In this document: one piece after another, positions 35,705 to 46,915 of the stretch
Position numbering within the stretch: position 1 is the first letter of the stretch
Layout: every line of letters begins with the position of its first letter
Assembly (NCBI GenBank): GCA_030695565.1
Contig: JAUYRZ010000042.1
Coordinates: 1 to 64,000 of the forward strand
From: Archangium sp.
GTDB taxonomy: Bacteria > Myxococcota > Myxococcia > Myxococcales > Myxococcaceae
Direction of reading: 5' to 3'
Length of the DNA: 64,000 nucleotides
Program-made: the position numbers and the translations under genes
Notes under the pieces: model-generated
Database searches by the model: none
What the model was told of the DNA's origin: nothing
What the model saw: the letters and a program-made list of their open reading frames with translations, nothing else

Positions 35705-35743
35705 CTCCCTCTCGCCTTTGGGGGAGAGGCTCGGGGTGAGGGG
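35705..35743. repeat. Palindromic CCCTCTCGCC-type element between divergent genes
   Basis: CTCCCTCTCGCCTTTGGGGG with GAGAGGCTCGGGGTGAGGGG. It occupies most of the 77-nt space between two divergent starts, so promoters for both genes must overlap it. Confidence 0.6.
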
Positions 35744-35766
35744 CCACTTCGAGCTACGATGTCGCC

Positions 35767-36744
35767 GTGACCTTCCCGCCTGACTCGCCGCTGATGGCCT
35801 TCTCCGCCTCAGACCTCGACGCCATCTTCAACGCCTGCACGGCCCGCAGCGCAGCCGCCAACGAAGTCATCTTCTCTGCCGGTGACTCAGGCGATTCGAT
35901 GTTCTTCGTCCTCGAAGGCGAAGCCGTGGCCAAGCTCCACGATGGCCGTTCGGTGAAGACCTACGGCCGAGGCACCTATTTCGGCGAACTCTCCTTCATC
36001 AACCCGGGCCACAAACGCTCCGCGACGTTGGTGACCAGCTCGCCGATGAAGTTGCTGGTGCTGCACCAGGCGATCATTCCCTCGCTCATCACCACGCACC
36101 CCGTCGCGATCTGCACGCTGCTGCAGCACACCTGCGCCTTTCTGGTCGACGCCGAGCGCATGTTGGTGGCCGATCTCCGCCGCCAGAACACCGAGCTGCA
36201 GGACACCATCAAACGCCTCGACATCACCCGCACTCGGCTCACCGAAGAAGAAGACCGCGCCCGCACCGACGCGCTCTCCGGGCTCTCCAATCGGCGCGCG
36301 TTCGACGCCGAGCTGCCCCGCTTCATCGACCGGGCCCATGCCATCGACGCAGGGCTCGCGCTCATCGCGATCGACCTGGATCACTTCAAGCCGGTGAACG
36401 ACACGCTGGGACATCCCGCGGGAGACTTCGTGTTGCGGGAAGTGGGGAAGATTCTGCGCCAGGGCGTGCGCAAGACCGACCTTCCGTGCCGCATCGGCGG
36501 CGATGAGTTCCTGATCATCCTCTCCGACACCACCGAGGCCGGAGCGCGCGCGCGCGCCGAGACGCTGCGTGAGGCGATCGGCTCGTTCCCTCACCCCGGC
36601 AACGATCGAGGCATTCGCGTCACCACCACGATGGGCGGGGCGTTGCTCAAGCCCGGTGAGTCACTCGCTGACTTCGTGCGCCGCGCTGACGAGGCGCTTT
36701 ACGCCGCGAAACGCGCAGGCCGGAACCGCGTCGGCTGGGCCTGA
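35767..36744 (+). CDS. Cyclic-nucleotide-binding diguanylate cyclase
   Basis: A 325-aa fusion. Residues 12-125 form a cNMP-binding domain (EVIFSAGDSGDSMFFVLEGE, YFGELSFINPGHKRSATL, the phosphate-binding cassette being GELSFINPGHKRSA). A coiled-coil linker with TEEEDRARTDALSGLSNRRAF leads to a GGDEF domain with intact GGDEF at 244-248 and an inhibitory RxxD site at 235-238. It should make c-di-GMP in response to cAMP/cGMP binding. The start is GTG at 35767. It faces the end of a Cys-rich lipoprotein gene whose operon contains a nucleotide cyclase. Linking the two is an inference. Confidence 0.88.
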   Translation: MTFPPDSPLMAFSASDLDAIFNACTARSAAANEVIFSAGDSGDSMFFVLEGEAVAKLHDGRSVKTYGRGTYFGELSFINPGHKRSATLVTSSPMKLLVLHQAIIPSLITTHPVAICTLLQHTCAFLVDAERMLVADLRRQNTELQDTIKRLDITRTRLTEEEDRARTDALSGLSNRRAFDAELPRFIDRAHAIDAGLALIAIDLDHFKPVNDTLGHPAGDFVLREVGKILRQGVRKTDLPCRIGGDEFLIILSDTTEAGARARAETLREAIGSFPHPGNDRGIRVTTTMGGALLKPGESLADFVRRADEALYAAKRAGRNRVGWA

Positions 36745-36777
36745 CGGGACGCCCCACCGTCACTTGCCGCACTGCGC

Positions 36778-37953
36778 TCACGAACAGTTGTTGTTCGCGC
36801 ACGGGCCGCCCAGGCAGACGCGCCCACACATGCCGCAGTTCATCGGGTCGTTCACCAGCTGCGCTTCACACCCGTCGGCGAGTGCTCCGTTGCAGTCGGC
36901 GAAGCCTGGAGTACACGCGGTGCGCGAGCAGATCTGATCGTCGCAGACGCGTGTTGCCTGCGGCACCGCGGGGCACACCACACCGCAGCCTCCGCAGTTG
37001 TCGGGGTCGAAGCGCGGGTCGACGCAGATCGTCCCCAACGCACAGAGTGCCAGCGGCGGGGCGCACGCAGACGGAACACAGAGGCCCGAAGCGCAGACCT
37101 CGCCACCTTGGCAAGGCTGGCCGCAGCCGCCGCAGTGACCGGGATCCGTCGCGGTGCGCACGCACTGGCCACCACAGGCCGTCTGCCCGGCAGAGCAGTT
37201 CAACCGGCACTGATTCGCGACGCAGGCCTCACCGGGATTGCACACGTTGCCACACGCGCCGCAGTTCAAGACGTCGTCATCGCCGACACAGGCCGGACCG
37301 CAGGCATGCGTACCGCTGGGGCAGCTGAGCCCCTGACAGCTGCTTTGATCACACAGCCCACCGGGCGGGCAGACGAGCCCGCACCCGCCGCAGTTTTCAG
37401 GGTCCACCCGTGGATCGACGCAGGTGTTTCCACACGCGAGCAGGGGCACCGCGCAGCGCTCCACGCACTGCGCATCGCGGCAGGCCCCATCGGCGCAGTC
37501 TGCGTTGCGGCCACACCCAGCTCCGAGCGGGCAAGGAGCGCAGTCACCGCCGCAGTCGAGATCCGTCTCGCGGCCATTGCGCTGGAGATCGCTGCAACTG
37601 GGCGCAGCGCACCGTTGGCCGATGCAGACCGCGCTCTCGCAGTCAGGGCCGCTGACGCAGGCCCGATTCTCGCTGCAAGGCGCGCAGGTGGCCCCGCAGT
37701 CGACGTCGGTCTCTTCGCCGTTGCGCGTGCCGTCGAGGCACGAGGGGCTCACGCACACCCGCCGCGCGCAGACGACGCTCGTGCAGTCGGAGTGCGTGAG
37801 ACAGGCGAGGGTCAGCTCGCAGGGGGAACACGCGGGGCCACCACAGTCGACGTCGCTCTCTTCGCCGTTGCGCGTGCCGTCGGTGCAGGTGCCATTGCTG
37901 GTCGGTGCGCAGCCCAGGAGCCCGAGCGCGAGGAGGGTCAGCAGCCGTTGCAC
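36778..37953 (-). CDS. Cysteine-rich repeat lipoprotein
   Basis: A 391-aa lipoprotein, lipobox LGLLGC (Cys15). It has three N-terminal repeats of the form DGxRNGxExDVDCGGxCxPC and then about five of the form CVDPRxDPxNCGGCGxxC. Nearly every repeat can make internal disulfides, giving a rigid extended rod at the surface. The GTG at 37953 is selected because it begins the signal peptide; it overlaps the end of the preceding gene by 16 nt. It is a paralogue of that upstream neighbour. No binding partner is evident; adhesion or envelope strengthening are possibilities. Confidence 0.75.
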   Translation of the reverse strand: MQRLLTLLALGLLGCAPTSNGTCTDGTRNGEESDVDCGGPACSPCELTLACLTHSDCTSVVCARRVCVSPSCLDGTRNGEETDVDCGATCAPCSENRACVSGPDCESAVCIGQRCAAPSCSDLQRNGRETDLDCGGDCAPCPLGAGCGRNADCADGACRDAQCVERCAVPLLACGNTCVDPRVDPENCGGCGLVCPPGGLCDQSSCQGLSCPSGTHACGPACVGDDDVLNCGACGNVCNPGEACVANQCRLNCSAGQTACGGQCVRTATDPGHCGGCGQPCQGGEVCASGLCVPSACAPPLALCALGTICVDPRFDPDNCGGCGVVCPAVPQATRVCDDQICSRTACTPGFADCNGALADGCEAQLVNDPMNCGMCGRVCLGGPCANNNCS

Positions 37954-39230
37954 AGGAGCACCCCGTTGCAGTTGGTGATGTTGGGACAACCGAGCGGCAA
38001 GCTGGTCGGCCGCGGAGTCTGCGTCGAGTCGTCGCACAGGCACGAGAGCAGGCCGTCGCACGCTTCGCAGCCGTTACAGGTCGCCTGGTACGAGCCCGCA
38101 GGAATCGGGCCGCAGCACCGGCCGAAGGTGCACGTATCCGTACTGAAACAGGCGCGACCGCAGCGCCCGCAGTTGACGTCGTCGAAGCCGAGGTTCGCTT
38201 CGCAGCCGTCGATCGCCAGGGTGTTGCAGTCTTCGAAGCCCGTCATGCAGGCGCCGATGGCGCAGGCGTTGTTGACGCACGCGCGCGAGCCATTGAGGCG
38301 AGGCGGGCAGGAGGTGACGCAGTCTCCGCAGTGATCGGGATCGTTGCGCGGGTCGACGCAGCTGGGGCCCGGGCCGCTGCACATCAACAGCGGTGCGTTG
38401 CACCCGGCGGTGCACTGCCCCACCACGCAGGTGGACCCCGCTGCGCACGGTTGGTTGCAGCCACCACAGTGCAGGCCATCGAAGTCGAGAGACACGCAGT
38501 CAGCGCCGCACACCACCTGGCCGGGAGGGCACGCCGGTCCGCACAGGCCGCCCACGCAGATTTCTCCCACCGCGCACGGCCGGCCACAGCCGCCGCAGTG
38601 TTGTGCGTTCGAACCCGGGTCGACGCAGGCGCCACCACACGATCGCGTGCCGCCGGCACACGGCGCGCCGCACTGGCCCCCCAGACACACCTCGTTGCTC
38701 GCGCACGGCATGCCGCAGCCTCCGCAGTGAGCTCGATCGAAGCGCGGGTCGACGCAGCTCCCGGCGCAGGCCAGCAGCGGTTGCGGGCACGAACTTCCAC
38801 ACCGTCCGTCGGCGCAGGCGGCGTTCGCGCAGTCCACGTCGCGAACACACGAGAGCCCGGGACCGCACGGCGCGCAGTCGCCGCCGCAGTCGACGTCGGT
38901 CTCGAGGCCATCGCGGACCGTGTTGGTGCACGAAGGCAGCGTTTCCTGGCACGGGGCACAGTCACCACCGCAGTCGACGCCGTCTTCCTGCCCGTTGCGT
39001 GCACCATCGATGCAGCTGCCTTCGACGCAGCGATTCACGGCGCACACCTGGCTCGCGCAGTCTTGATCGACCAGGCAGAGCAGGCCGGTCGAACATCCGC
39101 CGCACTCGCCTCCGCAGTCGAGGTCGGTCTCCCGCCCGTCGAGCTTGCCGTTGGTGCAGTCGGCGGGTTTGACCAGGCACCCGCTGAGGGCCGTGAGGAG
39201 GAACGTGAAGGAGAGCGCGCGTGAGATCAT
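37938..39230 (-). CDS. Cysteine-rich lipoprotein ending in a cyanovirin-N-like segment
   Basis: A 430-aa lipoprotein with lipobox ALSGC (Cys18), three DGxxNGxExDVDCGG repeats and five CVDPxxDxxHCGGCG repeats. Residues 375-430 differ: GSYQATCNGCEACDG, SCLCDD, TSLPLGCPNITNCNG and VLLC follow the pattern of one cyanovirin-N homology (CVNH) repeat (GSYxxTC...LxCxC...TSLxLxxCxNIxNxNGxLxC). CVNH domains bind glycans, often mannose-rich. A full CVNH usually has two such repeats, so this is half. It is coupled by ATGA to the cyclase gene. Confidence 0.75.
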   Translation of the reverse strand: MISRALSFTFLLTALSGCLVKPADCTNGKLDGRETDLDCGGECGGCSTGLLCLVDQDCASQVCAVNRCVEGSCIDGARNGQEDGVDCGGDCAPCQETLPSCTNTVRDGLETDVDCGGDCAPCGPGLSCVRDVDCANAACADGRCGSSCPQPLLACAGSCVDPRFDRAHCGGCGMPCASNEVCLGGQCGAPCAGGTRSCGGACVDPGSNAQHCGGCGRPCAVGEICVGGLCGPACPPGQVVCGADCVSLDFDGLHCGGCNQPCAAGSTCVVGQCTAGCNAPLLMCSGPGPSCVDPRNDPDHCGDCVTSCPPRLNGSRACVNNACAIGACMTGFEDCNTLAIDGCEANLGFDDVNCGRCGRACFSTDTCTFGRCCGPIPAGSYQATCNGCEACDGLLSCLCDDSTQTPRPTSLPLGCPNITNCNGVLLCNGC

Positions 39231-42136
39231 GTCGACACCAGGGCTGACTCCGGCATGGCTGGCTGCGCAGCACTTTCGCGCGCAGCTTCGAGGAACGCCT
39301 TGAGCTCGGGGGGCACCGAGGTGAGGCGGAGATACACGACGTTCGGCCGTACGTTCGCCTTGAGCACCTTGCCGTAGAGATCGCCCGGCCGGAGCGTCTC
39401 CCCGTCGACCACGCGCAGTTGGAGATCGCTCAACGTGGCGAGCTCTTCGTCGACCCGCAGCTCCAGGCCCAGCGCCGAGAGCGCCTCGACGCGCGCGACC
39501 TGCGAGAGCTCGGCGACCTGCTTGTTCTTCACCAGCCCGAAGCGCAGCTCGATGGGCGCGCGCGGCGGCAGCAGCTCTTCGGCAGCCGACTGGAGCGAGA
39601 CGTTGAACGGCGCTGTGACACCCAGCGCCTCGTGAATGGTGAGCGTGCCCTTCACGCCCTTGGGCGAGACCACCTGCGAGGCGCCCAGCACCAGCAGCTC
39701 GCCGCAGCGGGAGCGGGTCGCTTCCGAGATGAGCACCTGGCCACCGACGGTGAACGACTCGACGCGCGAGGTGAGGTTGATGGTCGCGCCGACGATGCCG
39801 TACTTCGCGCGCAGCTCCGAGCCGATGTTGCCCAGGACCACTTCGCCGCTGTGCACGCCGATGCCCATGTCGACGGTGGGCAGCTTCTGCTCGACGTTCC
39901 ACGCGTTGATCGCGGGCATCGCGTTGAGCATCTCGATCGCGCAGGCCACCGCGCGCGCTTCGGTCTGCTCGAGCGGGAGCGGCGCGCCGAACACCACGAG
40001 GATCGCGTCACCGATGAACTCGTCGATGGTGCCGCCGTAGCGCGCGATGATGCGCGTCATCGCCTCGAGGTAGTGGTTGAGCAGCTTCACCACGCCCTCG
40101 GGTTCCATCGAACCGCACATGCTCGTGAAGCCGCGCAGGTCGGTCATCATGATGGTGACGAACTCACGTTTGCCGCCGAGCTTGAGGCCATCGGGCGAGT
40201 CGAGCAGCTGCTGCACGACCTGCTCGGTGAGATAGCGGCCGAAGGTCTGGCGCACGAACTCGCGATCCTTCTCCGCGCGGCCTCGCGCCTGGCGGGCCAC
40301 CCGGGCGCCCAGCACCATGCACACCAGCGCGGTGGCCGCGAGCGCGAGGGTGGGCCCGACGATGGGCACGTAGCGCCCGGCGGTGAAGAGACTGAACGAT
40401 CCACCGAAGGCGGCGAGCATCAAGAGCCCGGTCGCCAGCAGCGCCAGCTCTGCAGAGAGCGTGACCCCGATGCCCGCTGCGAGCAGCGCTGCGCCGAACA
40501 CCAACGCGCCGTTCACCCAGCCCGGCGCGAGGTGGAAGAAGTCGTCGTGGAGCAGGTTCGCGAGCATCGTGGCGTGGTGTTCGACGCCGGGCAGCTCACC
40601 CAACGAGCTGTTGCGAAGATCGGCCGCGGCCAGCGCCGTCGAGCCGACCAGCACGTGTTTGCCCGCGAGCATCGAAGCGTCGCCGCGGTTGCTCTTCACC
40701 GAACCGAAGGTCGTGTCGAAACGAAGGTTCGCCTCGTCGAGCAGCTCGAAGTCGGGCTCGGCGCCAGGGCCGGTCTTCACGTCGAGCTCGAGCACGTGGC
40801 CGGGATCGCTCGAGTACCGCGCCTTGCCGCTCACCGCCGCGCCTTGCACCAGCAGCGCGGGGTCGAGCTCGGCCAACGTCACCACCAGGCCGTCGCGGGT
40901 GATCTTCGTCTGCTCGTCGACCACGAAACGTTGATCGTCTCCGAGGGGGTTGCCTTGCAGCGTGACCATCGAGTCGGAGCGGATGAGCGACCAGATCGAC
41001 ACGTAGCGAAACGGGCCTTCTCCACGGGTGTCGTGCCGGCCCTGATACCGGACCAGGGTGCGGCCCAGTCGATCGATGGGAATGGTTCGTTTGCCGCCGA
41101 GGTCGACGTGCGATCCCGGGAAGATGCGGACCTGAGCGAGTGGCACCCCCAACGTCTGCGCCGCCAGCCGCAGCGAGAGTGACGGCAGCAGCCGCTGGCC
41201 GAGCCGCGCCACCAGCATGGAGTGGCGAAGCACGTCGTCGTCGCCATCGAGCACCACGTTGGCCATGGCGATCGCCCGCGCGTTCTGCGCCACGGGGTCG
41301 ATCACCGGCGTGAGCAACGCATCGCCGCCGATCAGCTCCGCGTAGTCGGGCAGGGTGGCCGCCGAGGCGTGAAAAGGAATGGTGTTGGCGTCGAGGGCCG
41401 CCAGGGCGGCGGGTGACTGCACCGGGGGCGCTTCTCCACTGCCGCGCGCGACCGCGAAGCTGAAGGACACGTTGCCCGCGCGCTTGCTGGCCTCACCGAT
41501 CGCGAGATCCCACTCGGGGTGATCACGGCTGGGGTCGACCAGGGCGACGTCGAACGAGAGGCTCGCGGGTTTCGCCGCGGCCACTGCGTCGATCAGCCGG
41601 GCGTAGTGCACCCGGGCCATCGGCCAACCCAGGTGCGAGATGGTCTCGTCGTCGAGCCCCAGCACCACCACGTCTTCCTGCCGCCGCGCAGACGACAGCT
41701 CTTTCGCGGTGGCGAGCTCGACCTGCGAACGCGCGGGGAAACGGAGGCGGAAGAAGAGATCGACCGTGCGCGTCTCGAGGTAGCCGCCCAGCCGGGTCTT
41801 CTCGACGAGGGCCAGGGTCACGAGGCCCACGAACCCGGCGATGAGCACGGCACGAATGACGCGCGCACCGCGCGCCTTCTCCAGCTTCGCTTCAGCCGCG
41901 TCGACGCGAGCGAGCACCGTGTTGCCGAAGGCGGTGAGCGCTGCCCTGAGCCGGAACAGCGTGGCGACGATCAACAATGCAGCGACGGCCTGCGCCAGCA
42001 ACGAGAGCGCAGGCACGCCGATCCCCAGCGCCTCTGCGAGCGTCGCCGACTCACGAACGAACCAACTCACCGTCGCACCACCGAGGAGCGCCAACGCAGC
42101 GAAGTCGAAGGTGCGCGGCCGCTCCACGGGATTCAC
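39227..42136 (-). CDS. CHASE2-domain class III nucleotide cyclase
   Basis: A 969-aa membrane sensor cyclase. Hydrophobic segments lie near 15-70 and 95-115, then a large extracytoplasmic CHASE2 domain (about 125-500, with VVVLGLDDETISHLGWPMAR and GKHVLVGSTALAAADL), three more membrane helices to about 625, and a class III cyclase domain (about 655-835). Metal-binding Asp666 (MTDLRGFTS) and Asp710 (FIGDAI) are intact, as are Asn787 and Arg791 (NLTSR). The purine-specifying positions are unusual: Glu706 where adenylate cyclases have Lys, and Gly780 where they have Asp/Thr. A roughly 130-aa C-terminal extension follows. Product (cAMP or cGMP) cannot be assigned. Confidence 0.88.
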   Translation of the reverse strand: MNPVERPRTFDFAALALLGGATVSWFVRESATLAEALGIGVPALSLLAQAVAALLIVATLFRLRAALTAFGNTVLARVDAAEAKLEKARGARVIRAVLIAGFVGLVTLALVEKTRLGGYLETRTVDLFFRLRFPARSQVELATAKELSSARRQEDVVVLGLDDETISHLGWPMARVHYARLIDAVAAAKPASLSFDVALVDPSRDHPEWDLAIGEASKRAGNVSFSFAVARGSGEAPPVQSPAALAALDANTIPFHASAATLPDYAELIGGDALLTPVIDPVAQNARAIAMANVVLDGDDDVLRHSMLVARLGQRLLPSLSLRLAAQTLGVPLAQVRIFPGSHVDLGGKRTIPIDRLGRTLVRYQGRHDTRGEGPFRYVSIWSLIRSDSMVTLQGNPLGDDQRFVVDEQTKITRDGLVVTLAELDPALLVQGAAVSGKARYSSDPGHVLELDVKTGPGAEPDFELLDEANLRFDTTFGSVKSNRGDASMLAGKHVLVGSTALAAADLRNSSLGELPGVEHHATMLANLLHDDFFHLAPGWVNGALVFGAALLAAGIGVTLSAELALLATGLLMLAAFGGSFSLFTAGRYVPIVGPTLALAATALVCMVLGARVARQARGRAEKDREFVRQTFGRYLTEQVVQQLLDSPDGLKLGGKREFVTIMMTDLRGFTSMCGSMEPEGVVKLLNHYLEAMTRIIARYGGTIDEFIGDAILVVFGAPLPLEQTEARAVACAIEMLNAMPAINAWNVEQKLPTVDMGIGVHSGEVVLGNIGSELRAKYGIVGATINLTSRVESFTVGGQVLISEATRSRCGELLVLGASQVVSPKGVKGTLTIHEALGVTAPFNVSLQSAAEELLPPRAPIELRFGLVKNKQVAELSQVARVEALSALGLELRVDEELATLSDLQLRVVDGETLRPGDLYGKVLKANVRPNVVYLRLTSVPPELKAFLEAARESAAQPAMPESALVST

Positions 42137-42194
42137 GATCGGGCGCCCTCGGCGAGTTCACCCTGACGAACACACCTCTCGGGGCGAGCGGCGG

Positions 42195-43363
42195 TCACTT
42201 GCCCGCCGTGAAGGCGTAGACCTTCGACGACGGGCCAGCGAAGCCTGCTTTGTCGAAGCCGGTGACCCGCCAGAACCACTTGCCCGGCGGGAGCGCCTCA
42301 GGCCACGAGAGCGAAGGATCCGCCACGTTCGTGCTCTTCGCCTCGATCAGGAAGTCCGCGTCGCGCGCCAGCTCGACCTTGTAGGTCGACGCGCCCGTCG
42401 CTGCTTGCCACGCGAGCCTCGCCTCGCCACTCAACGCACCCTTGAGCGGCGAGGTGATCTGCGGAACCGCCGGCAAGGCGGTGGGCGGCGCCACTTCACC
42501 GGTCGCGCTCACCATCGTGCCCTTGCCCGCGGGCACTTCGATCGCGATGGCGTTCGGATCCGTCGAGGAGGAGATCGCGACTGACCCTTCGAGCGTCTCC
42601 AGCCGCGCGCCGTCCTCCTCCACGCCGAAGCGGAACTGCGTGCCACGCACCGAAGCGACCGCCACTTTGCTCGAGGCCTCGAAGCGCGAACCCTGCGTCG
42701 CCTTGCGCACGTCGGCCGTGATGCCGCCCGAGAGCACTTCAATCTTCACCTGGCGGTCTCCACCCGAAGGGAGCGCGAGCGCCGCCATCTTCACCAGCGA
42801 CTCCGGCTTCACCTCGATGCTGCTGCCGTCTTTCAGGTGAATGGTGAGGCGGGCGTTGGGGCCCGTCTTCACCAACTCGTTGACCAGCACGGGCATGCCC
42901 GCCTCGGCCGGCTTGAGTGAAGGTTCATCGGCGCCGAGAAAGGCCGCCCCGCCAGCGGTGGCCACGCGCGCGACCACGTCTTCGGGGGCACGCTCGACGT
43001 AGCGCAGGAAGATGCCGAGCTCTCCCGTGCGGGTCGGCGCGGGTGCGAGCCCGAACACCCGGTTCTTCGGCAGGCCCGCGTCGACGAGCGCGGCGGCGAT
43101 CGCCTTCGCCGCGTTGAGCCCCTTGCCGCTCGCGCGATCGGCATCCGAGACGATGGCGGCGACGGTGACCGCGCGCACCAGGCGGTTGCGATCGATCTCC
43201 TTCACCACGTCGGTCAGACAGGCCTTGCCATCCGCTGTCTTGACCCACGCTTCCGTGAGCGGCTTGCCGGTGCGCACGGTGGCGGCCTCGAGCTTCACGC
43301 CTCCGCACGGGTCGGCTGCGTGAGAGAGGCCTGCGAGGAGCACCAGCACACCTGTGAACGCCT

Positions 43364-43367
<4 letters not shown>
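42195..43367 (-). CDS. Exported FecR-domain protein
   Basis: A 390-aa secreted protein (signal peptide MKAFTGVLVLLAGLSHA). The N-terminal part (about 20-155) is alpha/beta with VRAVTVAAIVSDADRASGKG resembling the OmpA-like or von Willebrand-style small domains, not assigned. The central FecR domain (about 170-275) has VKIEVLSGGITADVRKAT and KVAVASVRGTQFRFGVEEDG, ending GSVAISSSTDPNAIAI. The C-terminus has fibronectin-like strands (YKVELARDADFLIEA, WRVTGFDKAGFAGPSSKVYAF). Without a TonB system, it probably works in cell-wall or matrix contact. It overlaps the OmpA/TSP3 gene by 4 nt. Confidence 0.78.
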
Positions 43368-46081
<2,714 letters not shown>

Positions 46082-46187
46082 GGGCCGCCAAGCGTAGAGG
46101 GTGCCGCTCACGCGGGGAAGACAATGCTGTCGGCCCGCTCCCTGCATTCATTTGCAAGGGCACCCCCACCGGACTTTGCTGAGCACG

Positions 46188-46895
46188 ATGCGGCGCGCGC
46201 TCTTGTTGGCCATGATCAGCCTCTGGGCGCTGCCTGCGATGGCCGTGAAGGTGCCCGGTGACGTGGGCATCGGGCCCGCTGGCTTCTGGTTCTTCGGCCC
46301 GCTCACTGCGAACCGGGGCGCGGTGCCGCACTTCGGGATCGCCTTCGATCTGCAGGCGATCATCGACCGCGATTGGATCCAGGACAATCAAGCCTCGATC
46401 CCCGCGAAGTACCGCGCGATGGCCGACCGGGTCACCGAGCTGAAGATCGGCGCGTCGATCTTCATTCCTTCCACGCTCTACATCTCGCCTCCGTTCGATG
46501 CGCTCAAGAGCACCGGCATGTTCGGCGCGACGTGGACGCCGCTGGGCCTCACCCTGGTCAGCACCGGGCAGAAAAGCGCAAAGGAGTGGAACAAGAGCCG
46601 CGGCCGTTTCTCCCTCGACGCGCACCTGCTGCTCACGTACCTCTTCATCTTCAACACCGGCGGCTACGCCATCCCCACCACGCATTTTCTGAGACCCGGG
46701 CTTCAGCTGCGCAGCACGATCCTGCTCAACGTCACCGACCGGTTCCTCCTCGGCTTCGGAGGCGGCGCGCAAATCTACATCCCCCAACGCATGGGCAGCT
46801 CGTTCGGCATCGGCCCGATGGACGAGAACATGTGGCTCTCTGTCTTCGCCTTCTTGCAGTTCCACGTCCGCTTCCCGTACGAAGTCTCCCTCTGA
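46188..46895 (+). CDS. Exported outer-membrane-like protein
   Basis: A 235-aa protein with signal peptide MRRALLLAMISLWALPAMA. The mature part has alternating aromatic/Gly amphipathic strands (IGPAGFWFFGPLTANRG, LLLTYLFIFNTGG, LLGFGGGAQIYIPQ, FLQFHVRFPYEVSL) ending in an aromatic/hydrophobic residue, as in small outer-membrane barrels. It is divergent (106 nt) from the OmpA/TSP3 operon and 20 nt upstream of the putative effector gene, with which it may be cotranscribed. No family is recognised. Confidence 0.68.
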   Translation: MRRALLLAMISLWALPAMAVKVPGDVGIGPAGFWFFGPLTANRGAVPHFGIAFDLQAIIDRDWIQDNQASIPAKYRAMADRVTELKIGASIFIPSTLYISPPFDALKSTGMFGATWTPLGLTLVSTGQKSAKEWNKSRGRFSLDAHLLLTYLFIFNTGGYAIPTTHFLRPGLQLRSTILLNVTDRFLLGFGGGAQIYIPQRMGSSFGIGPMDENMWLSVFAFLQFHVRFPYEVSL

Positions 46896-46915
46896 CCCGC
46901 AGGCAGGAGTCGTTC

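Noticed and set aside
36778-39230. Metallothionein or tryptophan-pathway enzyme calls for the two Cys-rich proteins
   Set aside because: They are exported lipoproteins with regular disulfide-type repeats; no enzyme motif is visible and metallothioneins are small and cytosolic.
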